Below, in pieces: positions 1 through 5,247 of a stretch of 5,247 bases of DNA (the first letter of the stretch is position 1; every line of letters starts with the position of its first letter). The notes under the pieces are model-generated. The model did no database searches. It worked only from the letters and a program-made list of their open reading frames with translations, and was not told where the DNA came from. The position numbers were made by a program, and so were the translations under genes. Source of the DNA: an uncultured Eubacteriales bacterium (lineage in GTDB: Bacteria > Bacillota_A > Clostridia > Christensenellales > Aristaeellaceae); NCBI GenBank assembly GCA_902803675.1, contig CADCQZ010000121.1:1-5247 (forward strand), in the 5' to 3' direction.

Positions 1-222
1 CCCCACGGGCTGGCCATCCTGGAGCAGATCTGCCTCATGGGGCATTTTGATCATGTCACTGTCAGAACGAAGACCAACCTGGACGCGCTGATCGCGTGCC
101 CGACGGAGAAGGAGGATCACGATGAAAAAGATTTGGATCTGGGCGGCAGTCATCCTGCTGTGCTTCGCGGTGGTGATCGGGATACTCATCGGCCGGAAGA
201 ACAACCTGCAGGCGGAGTATGA
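1..222 (+). CDS. 3' end of an unrecognised upstream gene (partial)
   Basis: Reading frame 1 is open from the window edge to a TGA at 220-222, giving at least 73 residues. Up to about base 121 the codons end mostly in G or C, as in the confident genes here, and the peptide looks protein-like (for example LAILEQICLMGHF, then a basic-polar stretch, then ALIACPTEKED). This suggests a real C-terminus transcribed with the next gene. From 122 on the same frame loses this bias and reads like a shadow of the membrane-protein gene. No stop occurs in this frame before 220, so either the genes overlap by 101 bases or the sequence has a small indel near 100-121. The other two + frames close early in this stretch. 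I do not recognise the family. Confidence 0.4.
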   Translation, partial: PHGLAILEQICLMGHFDHVTVRTKTNLDALIACPTEKEDHDEKDLDLGGSHPAVLRGGDRDTHRPEEQPAGGV

Positions 223-1744
223 CGCCTTCCGCCGGGACGCGGAGACCCAGTCCGCCGGGCTGACGGAAAAACTCAACGCCCTGACCGCCGAAAAAGAGGG
301 CCTCGACGCGGCCATATCCGAAAAGGACGGGACCATCGCCGGCCTGGAAGCGGAAAAGACGAGCCTGACAGGGCAGATCGAGGCGCTCGCCGCGGACAAA
401 ACGGCACTGGATACTGCGGTCGAGAGCCTCAACGCCGACATCGCCGCCCTGGAAGCAGACAAAGCCGCTCTGGAAGGCGAGAAGGAGACCCTGAGCTCAG
501 AGAAAGGCCAGCTCGCGGCGGATCTTGACGCCCAGGCCGCGCAGCTCGCGGAGCTCAACGGGGATATCGCCGCCCTTAAAGAAAAAGTGACGGCCGCCGA
601 AGCGGATAATGAGGCCCTGAAGACAGCTGTCGCCGAAAAAGAGCAGGCGGTCAGCGACCTGACCGGGAAGCTGGACGAGGCCGCCGCCGCCGCGCAGGAC
701 ATCGGGGCCCTGACCGCACGGGCGGAGACCGCCGAGGCCGAAGCCGCGGAGCTTAAGGATAAAGTGGATTCAATAAGCAAAGAAAATGAGCTTCTGACCA
801 CAAAAGTGGAGGATATAACCGCCGTCGTGGCTGATCTCAACACGCAAGTGGAGACAGCCAATGCCGAAAACGCCGTTCTGACGTCCCAGGCGGAGGATAC
901 GCAGAAGATCAACGCGGATCTGACCGAAAAAGTGGAGACTGCCAGGCAGCAGAATGAGGATCTCGCCAGTCAGGTGGAGGAACTCACCGGTGAAAGGGAC
1001 GCTTTGACGCTCAATGTGGGGACGCTGAACTCCGAGATCGCGAATCTTTCCGCCAAGGTGGAGGAATACATCGGTGCCAACGCGGATCTCGCGGCGCAGG
1101 TGGAAGAGTACATCAGCTTAAATGCCGATCTGACAACAAAAGTGGAAGAAGCGAACGATAAATGCGACGAACTCGAAGCGGAAGTGGAGGATCTCGTCGA
1201 TAAAAACACGATCCTGAAGGAAGACAACGCCCGTTTGGCCCGGGAATACGAGGACCTGGACGCCGCCTACAGGGCCGTACTGATCGAAAAGCGCCAGCTG
1301 GAGAACTTCCGTGACAGTGAAGGGACCGAGCGCAGCCAGGTCTACCTGAGCGGTGAAACAGTCACGATCCTGGGCACCTGGGGCGAACCGGAAGGCTTCG
1401 CCCTGGTCAGCAGCGCCGAGGAAGGAGATTTCCTGCGGGTCTACGCCCCCGAAGGCGGCACCGTCATTCAGGAGGCGCGGGTCTGCGCCGCGGCCGGCGC
1501 GGACGGCCTGAACGGCGAAGAGGAGCCCTGCTTTACGCCCGGCGGCATGAAGACCGCCTATGTGACCGACGAGACCGCCGGCAGCGGCACCGTCCGCAGC
1601 GTGAAAGTGTGCCTGGACGAGGGCCCGGACGGATACGTGATCCTCGAGGTCCTGTCCCGGGAGCTCCCCGCGGACCAGCTCCCCGACGCGGAGATCCTGC
1701 TGGATGAGGCGAGGCCGCTCCTGGTCAGCTACGCGGAGCGGTAA
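122..1744 (+). CDS. Membrane-anchored long coiled-coil protein with small C-terminal domain
   Basis: The protein has 540 residues. Two lysines precede one hydrophobic segment at about residues 4-24, followed by Arg-Lys; this looks like an uncleaved signal anchor, although charge alone does not settle topology. Residues about 30-396 are almost wholly heptad-patterned, rich in Ala, Glu, Asp, Leu and Lys with no prolines, so a long alpha-helical rod is expected. Residues 211-355 show an exact 14-residue period (separate entry). From about 397 the helix pattern ends and a Gly/Pro-containing, beta-rich domain of about 140 residues follows, with Cys455, Cys470 and Cys497; I do not recognise it. The start at 122 is supported by GGAGG at 111-115, six bases upstream. 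Automated searches may label such a protein SMC-like or chromosome-segregation ATPase from composition alone, but no Walker A or B motif is seen. A role as a surface rod, spacer or envelope scaffold is inference. An intrinsic terminator lies about 80 bases after the stop. Confidence 0.9.
   Translation: MKKIWIWAAVILLCFAVVIGILIGRKNNLQAEYDAFRRDAETQSAGLTEKLNALTAEKEGLDAAISEKDGTIAGLEAEKTSLTGQIEALAADKTALDTAVESLNADIAALEADKAALEGEKETLSSEKGQLAADLDAQAAQLAELNGDIAALKEKVTAAEADNEALKTAVAEKEQAVSDLTGKLDEAAAAAQDIGALTARAETAEAEAAELKDKVDSISKENELLTTKVEDITAVVADLNTQVETANAENAVLTSQAEDTQKINADLTEKVETARQQNEDLASQVEELTGERDALTLNVGTLNSEIANLSAKVEEYIGANADLAAQVEEYISLNADLTTKVEEANDKCDELEAEVEDLVDKNTILKEDNARLAREYEDLDAAYRAVLIEKRQLENFRDSEGTERSQVYLSGETVTILGTWGEPEGFALVSSAEEGDFLRVYAPEGGTVIQEARVCAAAGADGLNGEEEPCFTPGGMKTAYVTDETAGSGTVRSVKVCLDEGPDGYVILEVLSRELPADQLPDAEILLDEARPLLVSYAER
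743..1204 (+). repeat. Eleven in-register 42-base (14-residue) coiled-coil units
   Basis: Within the coiled-coil gene, Leu occurs at residues 211, 225, 239, 253, 267, 281, 295, 309, 323, 337 and 351, all eleven exactly 14 apart. The residue four later is Val in ten units and Ala in one (257). A typical unit reads NADLTTKVEEANDK. In heptad terms Leu fills position d and Val the next a; the alternate a position is often Asn (222, 250, 264, 278, 320, 334). The DNA copies have diverged and are recognisable mainly at protein level, which suggests old duplication or selection for register rather than recent expansion. Confidence 0.85.
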
Positions 1745-1758
1745 GCCCGGAAAGAAAA

Positions 1759-1805
1759 GGGCCGGCGGGACAGAAAAAACGACTTCTGTCCCTTATATCC
1801 GGCCC
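1759..1805. repeat. Nested two-part inverted repeat after the coiled-coil gene
   Basis: An outer 7-bp GC stem, GGGCCGG (1759-1765) with CCGGCCC (1799-1805), encloses an inner 9-bp stem, GGGACAGAA (1767-1775) with TTCTGTCCC (1784-1792), around an 8-base loop. One base on the left and six (TTATAT) on the right separate the stems. Read on the + strand it lacks a downstream U tract. Read on the - strand the outer stem is followed by TTTTCTTT, so it could terminate antisense transcription. Alternatives are a 3'-end RNA structure protecting the upstream mRNA or one copy of a dispersed palindromic element. The pairing is seen directly; the role is inferred. Confidence 0.6.
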
Positions 1806-1827
1806 GGGACACCACCCAGTCATCAAG

Positions 1828-1858
1828 CCCGCGGCATAAAAAGCCGCGGGTCTTTTTA
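1828..1858 (+). terminator. Strong intrinsic terminator of the coiled-coil gene
   Basis: A perfect 8-bp GC stem, CCCGCGGC (1828-1835) with GCCGCGGG (1843-1850), has a 7-base A-rich loop and is followed directly by TCTTTTTA. It is a canonical Rho-independent terminator on the + strand. It separates the coiled-coil gene from the TPR-DUF4037-nrdG unit and argues against read-through between them. Confidence 0.9.
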
Positions 1859-1896
1859 TCGAACAGAACTCCGCGCTTTGTTACCTAAAATTAAGA

Positions 1897-1912
1897 AATG
1901 CGCAACCGCATT
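1897..1912. promoter_or_regulatory. Operator-like dyad upstream of the TPR-gene promoter
   Basis: AATGCG at 1897-1902 and CGCATT at 1907-1912 are perfect inverted arms around CAAC. The dyad ends four bases before the proposed -35 hexamer. A second, weaker inverted pair, GCAAC (1902-1906) and GTTGC (1916-1920), overlaps it. Position and symmetry suit a transcription-factor site for the three-gene unit, but the sequence does not resemble the NrdR boxes further downstream and I cannot name a regulator. Confidence 0.4.
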
Positions 1913-1916
1913 GACG

Positions 1917-1946
1917 TTGCTTTCCCGCCCGTCCATCTGCTACAAT
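1917..1946 (+). promoter_or_regulatory. Extended -10 promoter for the TPR-DUF4037-nrdG unit
   Basis: TACAAT at 1941-1946 is one base from the sigma-70-type consensus and is preceded by TGC, forming an extended -10 element. The best -35 at acceptable spacing is the weak TTGCTT (1917-1922), 18 bases upstream. A better-looking TTGACG at 1911-1916 is 24 bases away, too far for normal spacing. Transcription would start near 1953, leaving a leader of roughly 25 bases with GGAG at 1966-1969 before the ATG at 1978. Confidence 0.65.
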
Positions 1947-1977
1947 AGGGACCCAAATCGGATACGGAGCGTGCATT

Positions 1978-2796
1978 ATGGCAAATGACCCCCTCAGGCC
2001 CGAAGATTATACGGAGCCTGTATGTCCCCTCGACATGGAACCGTCGATCGCGCCTGTCAACCAGGGCAGGATCCTCGAAAAGCTGGATGGATACCTGGCC
2101 CGAAAAGACTACGCCGCGGCTGAGAGACATCTGAAATACTGGCTGGCGGAGGCCCGCGCCGGCCGCGACCAGCGGGGCGAAGTGCTGGTCCTGAACGAGA
2201 TGATCGGGCATTACAGGAAGACAGGCAGGCGCGAAGAGGCCTTCGCCGCCGCCGAAGAGGCCCTGCGGCTGACGGATGAGATGGGCTACAGGGGCAGCCT
2301 GACCCGGGCGACCACCTGCGTGAACGCCGCCACAGCCTACCAGGCCTTCTCGATGCCGGACAAAGCCATCGGGCTGTTTGAGGAAGCCAAAGCCGTGTAT
2401 GAGGGCGAAAAGTGCGTCCGCCCCGACCTGCTGGGCGGGCTGTACAACAACATGGGCCTCACCCTGGCCGGCCTGGGCCGGTGGGACGAAGCCTTTTCCA
2501 GCTATTTCAAGGCGCTGGACCAGATGAAGACCCAGCCCCGGGGAAACCTGGAAGCGGCCGTCACCTACCTGAACATGGCCAATGCCCTGGAAGCCCGGGA
2601 AGGGCTCGAAAAAGCCGAGAAACAGATCAGCGAGTGGGTCGAGAAGGCCTGCGGCCTGCTGGAGCAGACCGGCAGAGACGACGGATACAGCGCCTTCGTG
2701 ATGGAGAAGTGCGCGCCCACCATCGCCTATTACGGTTACTTCGCCGAGGCGGATGACCTGAGCAGGAGAGCGAAGAGAGTCTATGAAGGGGCTTGA
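1978..2796 (+). CDS. Tetratricopeptide-repeat (TPR) protein
   Basis: The protein has 272 residues with no signal peptide or membrane segment, so it is presumably cytoplasmic. After a short proline-rich head (1-28) it is made of paired helices with TPR signatures: about 31-61 (DYAAAERHLKYWL), 67-99 (YRKTGRREEAFAAAEEAL), 110-143 (YQAFSMPDKAIGLFEEA), 152-185 (YNNMGLTLAGLGRWDEAF), a fifth, less regular unit at about 192-226, and a last helix pair at 240-270. TPR arrays bind partner proteins or peptides; nothing catalytic is seen. ATG at 1978 follows GGAG at 1966-1969. The last 14 bases overlap the start of the DUF4037 gene, which implies coupled translation and perhaps a physical partnership. The ligand is unknown. 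A role linked to deoxynucleotide metabolism follows only from the downstream activase gene. Confidence 0.85.
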   Translation: MANDPLRPEDYTEPVCPLDMEPSIAPVNQGRILEKLDGYLARKDYAAAERHLKYWLAEARAGRDQRGEVLVLNEMIGHYRKTGRREEAFAAAEEALRLTDEMGYRGSLTRATTCVNAATAYQAFSMPDKAIGLFEEAKAVYEGEKCVRPDLLGGLYNNMGLTLAGLGRWDEAFSSYFKALDQMKTQPRGNLEAAVTYLNMANALEAREGLEKAEKQISEWVEKACGLLEQTGRDDGYSAFVMEKCAPTIAYYGYFAEADDLSRRAKRVYEGA

Positions 2797-3733
2797 CCTG
2801 GCCGAGAGGTATTTTGAAGCCTATGGGCGCCCCATGCTGACGGAAAAATTCCCCCATCTGGCCGGGCACGTGGCCGCCGGGCTGTGCGGCAGCGGATCGG
2901 AGTGCCTCGGCTACGACGATGATGTTTCCCGCGACCACGACTTCGAGCCGGGGTTCTGCCTGTTCCTGCCGGGAGAGGACGTGGTGAGCCGCCGGGACGC
3001 CTTCCTGCTGGAGAGAGCTTACGCCGCTCTTCCCCGGGAATTCATGGGCCTGCGCCGCGGGCTCATGGCCCCCGTGGGCGGCCCGAGGCGCGGTGTCATC
3101 AGGACCGGTGAGTTTTTTCGGGAAAAGGTCGGCGCGCCCGACGGCGTGCTCACCCTGGGGCAGTGGCTCACCGTCCCGGAGCAGGCCCTGAAGGAGGCCA
3201 CCAACGGCCGCATTTTCTTCGACGGCAGCGGCGAGGTGACCCGCATCCGGGCGGGGCTTGAAAAATACCCCGATGACGTATTCAGAAAGCGGCTCGCCGG
3301 CAGCCTGCTCCTCATGGCTCAGAGCGGGCAGTACAACTACCGCCGGTGCCTTGAGCACGGGGAAAAAGCGGCGGCCCAGCTGGCCGTCACCGTCTTCGTG
3401 AAAAACGCGATGCGCGCATTGTTCCTGCTCAGCGGTGTATACATGCCCTATTACAAATGGGCGTTCCGCGCCCTCAGGAAGCTGGACGGCATGGGGCTCA
3501 CCGCCGAGGTCATGGAGTACCTGATCACCACGGACAATGAGGAAGGGAACGCCGGGGAAAAGGCGGACGTGATCGAAGGCATCGCCGCCGACGTGATCGG
3601 CCTGCTCACCGAACGGGGCCTGACCAAAGCCGTGTGCGGTGACCTTGAAAAGCACGCCTACGCCGTCAATGATACCATCGCGGACCCGACCCTCCGGAGC
3701 GGGAGCATCCTCATGGCCGTACGGGAGGACTGA
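2783..3733 (+). CDS. DUF4037-family protein, nucleotidyltransferase-like
   Basis: The protein has 316 residues and is soluble. Near the N-terminus, residues 36-56 carry the family hallmark: GSGSE (36-40), then GYDDDVSRDHDF (43-54) and Glu-Pro. This matches DUF4037, whose N-terminal part resembles the nucleotidyltransferase fold (a Gly-Ser turn followed by paired acidic residues that would bind metal, here among Asp45-47, Asp51 and Asp53). The rest is mostly helical, with a possible conserved element DPTLRSGS at 301-308. No reaction is established for this family as far as I know. Candidate activities are transfer of a nucleotide to a small molecule, RNA or protein; this is inference from fold. 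The gene starts inside the TPR gene with only a weak ribosome site (GAGAG at 2774-2778), typical of translational coupling, and it ends two bases before the activase gene. Confidence 0.8.
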   Translation: MKGLDLAERYFEAYGRPMLTEKFPHLAGHVAAGLCGSGSECLGYDDDVSRDHDFEPGFCLFLPGEDVVSRRDAFLLERAYAALPREFMGLRRGLMAPVGGPRRGVIRTGEFFREKVGAPDGVLTLGQWLTVPEQALKEATNGRIFFDGSGEVTRIRAGLEKYPDDVFRKRLAGSLLLMAQSGQYNYRRCLEHGEKAAAQLAVTVFVKNAMRALFLLSGVYMPYYKWAFRALRKLDGMGLTAEVMEYLITTDNEEGNAGEKADVIEGIAADVIGLLTERGLTKAVCGDLEKHAYAVNDTIADPTLRSGSILMAVRED

Positions 3734-3735
3734 AC

Positions 3736-4428
3736 ATGCTGATCCACGGACTGCAGAAAATGACCCTGCTCGATTTTCCCGGGCACGTGGCCTGCACCGT
3801 TTTTTTGAGCGGATGCGATCTCCGCTGCCCTTTCTGCCACAATTTCGAGCTGGCCGAGAACAAAGCCCCCGCCCTGATGACGGACGAGGAGTTCTTCGCC
3901 TTCCTGAAAAAACGCTCCGGCCTGCTGGACGGGGTGGCCGTGACCGGCGGCGAGCCCTGCCTGAACGCGGAACTGCCCGGGTTCCTGAAACGGTGCCGTG
4001 ACATGGGCTTCATGACGAAGCTGGACACCAACGGGCACCATCCGAAGATGCTGGAGCGCGTCCTCAGCGAGGGGCTGGCGGACTATGTGGCCATGGACAT
4101 TAAGAACAGCCCCCGGAAATACGCGATGACCGCCGGCGTGAAGCACGTGGACATGGACAGGATCCGGAGCAGCATCGCCCTTCTCATGGGCGGGGACACG
4201 GACTATGAATTCAGGACCACGGTGGTGCGTGAATTTCACGAAGAGGACGATTTCAGGCAGATCGGCGGCATGATCGCCGGCGCGAAAAGGTATTTCCTGC
4301 AGAGCTTCACCGACCGGGATACCGTACCGTTCGGCGGTTTTTCCGCCCCCGACAGACAGACCCTCGAAAAATACGCCGCCGCCGCGCGGGAATATGTGCC
4401 GAACACCAGTTTGAGGGGCGTGGATTGA
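3736..4428 (+). CDS. nrdG: Anaerobic ribonucleoside-triphosphate reductase activating protein (radical SAM)
   Basis: The protein has 230 residues, the usual size for the NrdG2-like type of activase. Residues 26-36 (GCDLRCPFCHN) hold the CX3CX2C cluster-binding motif, Cys27, Cys31 and Cys34, which binds a 4Fe-4S cluster and S-adenosylmethionine. GGEP follows at 71-74, then LDTNG (96-100), DIKN (121-124) and the late strand RTTVV (160-164), as in this radical-SAM subgroup. The N-terminal IHGLQKMTLLDFPG is typical of these activases. The enzyme abstracts a hydrogen from a C-terminal glycine of NrdD to create the glycyl radical needed for anaerobic ribonucleotide reduction. ATG at 3736 has a good GGAGG at 3724-3728. 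The gene is the last of a three-gene unit and lies just before nrdD. Activases of other glycyl-radical enzymes look similar, so the nrdD neighbour is important support. No terminator is seen after it. Confidence 0.9.
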   Translation: MLIHGLQKMTLLDFPGHVACTVFLSGCDLRCPFCHNFELAENKAPALMTDEEFFAFLKKRSGLLDGVAVTGGEPCLNAELPGFLKRCRDMGFMTKLDTNGHHPKMLERVLSEGLADYVAMDIKNSPRKYAMTAGVKHVDMDRIRSSIALLMGGDTDYEFRTTVVREFHEEDDFRQIGGMIAGAKRYFLQSFTDRDTVPFGGFSAPDRQTLEKYAAAAREYVPNTSLRGVD

Positions 4429-4446
4429 CCTGTTTGGTCCCATTTA

Positions 4447-4462
4447 TCACAAGATATTGCAA
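4447..4462. promoter_or_regulatory. Upstream NrdR-like box
   Basis: TCACAAGATATTGCAA fits the NrdR box core CWATATATWG at nine of ten positions (CAAGATATTG, 4450-4459, with G for T). It lies exactly 32 bases, about three helical turns, from the downstream box, as expected for paired NrdR sites bound cooperatively. NrdR is the zinc-finger/ATP-cone repressor of ribonucleotide reductase genes. The match is weaker than the downstream box, and I give it weight mainly because of the spacing. Confidence 0.7.
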
Positions 4463-4478
4463 AACCCGTAAAAACATT

Positions 4479-4494
4479 ACACAATATATTGACA
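4479..4494. promoter_or_regulatory. Downstream NrdR-like box overlapping the -35 element
   Basis: ACACAATATATTGACA contains a perfect core CAATATATTG (4482-4491) and the ACAC left arm of the NrdR consensus. Its right end includes the TTGACA -35 hexamer of the nrdD promoter, so a bound repressor would block RNA polymerase directly. No nrdR gene is in the window. Confidence 0.85.
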
Positions 4495-4517
4495 TTCTGT
4501 TTCAGAAGTGGTAGAGT
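4489..4517 (+). promoter_or_regulatory. nrdD promoter
   Basis: A perfect -35 TTGACA (4489-4494) is followed after 17 bases by TAGAGT (4512-4517), four of six matches to TATAAT. Transcription would start near 4524, giving a leader of about 40 bases with AAGGGG at 4549-4554 before the ATG at 4564. Overlap with the NrdR box indicates repression when deoxynucleotides are plentiful. Read-through from nrdG may add to expression, since no terminator separates them. Confidence 0.8.
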
Positions 4518-4563
4518 GTGTTACGCACGTCTGATGACGAAATCAACGAAGGGGAATCGAAAT

Positions 4564-5247
4564 ATGTACCAGGTAATCAAACGAGACGGGATCGTCACGG
4601 CTTTTGACATCCGCAAGATCAGCAGCGCCATCACCAAGGCCTTTGAGGCCCTCAACAAGCAGTATCACTCCAGCATCATCGACCTGATCGCTCTGCGCGT
4701 CACGGCCGATTTCGAGGGCAAGGTCAAGGACGGGAAGATCTCCGTGGAAGAGATCCAGGACAGCGTTGAAAAGGTCCTTTCCGAATGCGGATACGCGGAC
4801 GTGGCCAAGGCCTACATCCTGTACCGCCGCCAGAGGGAAAAGGTCCGCAACGTGAATTCCGCCCTGGTGAACTATCAGGAACTGGTGGACAATTACCTGA
4901 TGATCAATGACTGGCGCGTCAAGGAGAACTCCACGGTGACCTATTCCGTGGGCGGCCTCATCCTGTCCAACTCCGGCGCCATCACCGCCAATTACTGGCT
5001 CAGCGAGGTCTATGACGACGAGGTGGCCGACGCCCACAGGAGCGCCGCCATCCATCTGCACGACCTGTCCATGCTGACCGGCTACTGCGCGGGCTGGAGC
5101 CTCAAGCAGCTGATCCAGGAAGGCCTGGGCGGTGTGGTGGGCAAGATCACCTCTTCCCCCGCCAAGCACCTGTCCACCCTGTGCAACCAGATGGTCAATT
5201 TCCTGGGCATCATGCAGAACGAATGGGCCGGCGCCCAGGCGTTCTCC
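4564..5247 (+). CDS. nrdD: Anaerobic (class III) ribonucleoside-triphosphate reductase, N-terminal part
   Basis: The open frame runs 228 codons from ATG at 4564 to the window edge without a stop; a full NrdD has roughly 600-800 residues, so most of the catalytic domain and the C-terminal glycyl-radical site lie outside. Residues about 3-92 form an ATP-cone, beginning VIKRDGIVTAFDIRKI and containing the late VEKVLSECG (68-76) and YILYRRQRE; this domain senses ATP versus dATP and sets allosteric activity. From about 120 the catalytic domain starts, with ENSTVTYSVGGL, then IHLHDLSMLTGYCAGWSL (163-180) and LSTLCNQMVNFLG (203-215). Cys175 lies where the family has a conserved active-site cysteine, which I infer from context. 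The enzyme converts NTPs to dNTPs under anoxia after activation by NrdG. The start is supported by AAGGGG nine bases upstream and by the usual N-terminus. Confidence 0.95.
   Translation, partial: MYQVIKRDGIVTAFDIRKISSAITKAFEALNKQYHSSIIDLIALRVTADFEGKVKDGKISVEEIQDSVEKVLSECGYADVAKAYILYRRQREKVRNVNSALVNYQELVDNYLMINDWRVKENSTVTYSVGGLILSNSGAITANYWLSEVYDDEVADAHRSAAIHLHDLSMLTGYCAGWSLKQLIQEGLGGVVGKITSSPAKHLSTLCNQMVNFLGIMQNEWAGAQAFS

Noticed and set aside
122..1744. SMC-type or Rad50-like ATPase
   Set aside because: The resemblance is only coiled-coil composition. There is no Walker A, Walker B or signature motif, and there is an N-terminal membrane anchor.
1911..1946. TTGACG as the -35 partner of TACAAT
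   Set aside because: The spacing is 24 bases, well outside the usual 16-19; TTGCTT at 18 bases plus an extended -10 is preferred.
2627..3655. 342-codon open frame on the - strand
   Set aside because: It lies antisense to the TPR and DUF4037 genes, whose family motifs are clear. Its composition (His, Pro, Gly, Ala-rich) is that of a reverse shadow of GC-rich coding DNA.
3658..4443. 261-codon open frame on the - strand
   Set aside because: It is antisense to nrdG, which has its full radical-SAM motif set; no independent ribosome site or recognisable domain.
4516..4528. Small hairpin GTGTG-TTA-CGCAC at the nrdD transcription start
   Set aside because: It is five pairs with a wobble and a 3-base loop, overlapping the -10; too small to call a regulatory RNA or operator.
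4543..5169. 208-codon open frame on the - strand
   Set aside because: It is antisense to nrdD. The + strand frame continues to the window edge with unmistakable NrdD sequence.
1..5247. tRNA, CRISPR array, insertion sequence or prophage feature
   Set aside because: No cloverleaf, spaced direct repeats, transposase motif or terminal inverted repeats were seen in the window.

Overview
The window is GC-rich and densely coded on the + strand. It carries an oxygen-sensitive class III ribonucleotide reductase (nrdD) and a radical-SAM activase (nrdG) behind NrdR-type operators. This points to a strictly or facultatively anaerobic bacterium, most likely a high-GC member of the Clostridia (Oscillospiraceae/Christensenellales-like). 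That assignment rests on gene content and codon bias; there is no rRNA or other direct phylogenetic marker here.

Layout. (a) 1-222: the 3' end of an unrecognised upstream reading frame that runs about 100 bases into the next gene. (b) 122-1744: a 540-residue membrane-anchored, very acidic coiled-coil protein with a small C-terminal domain. Its rod contains eleven 14-residue units in perfect register. (c) 1745-1977: a non-coding gap with a nested inverted repeat, a strong intrinsic terminator, an operator-like dyad and an extended -10 promoter. (d) 1978-4428: a tight three-gene unit coding for a TPR protein, a DUF4037 (nucleotidyltransferase-fold) protein and an NrdG-type radical-SAM activase, with a 14-base overlap and then a 2-base gap. 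(e) 4429-4563: a regulatory gap with two NrdR-like boxes 32 bases apart, the downstream one overlapping a consensus -35 element. (f) 4564 to the end: the first 228 codons of nrdD, with its ATP-cone and the start of the catalytic domain.

How the genes work together. The activase made from the end of the three-gene unit would install the glycyl radical on NrdD, which reduces ribonucleotides to deoxyribonucleotides without oxygen. The gene order is nrdG before nrdD. The NrdR boxes sit between them, so nrdD appears to be under dNTP-responsive control, while nrdG is driven mainly by a different promoter together with two genes of unknown role. The TPR and DUF4037 proteins, translationally coupled and transcribed with the activase, are the best candidates here for an undescribed function. 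The coiled-coil gene is separated from them by a terminator and is probably unrelated.
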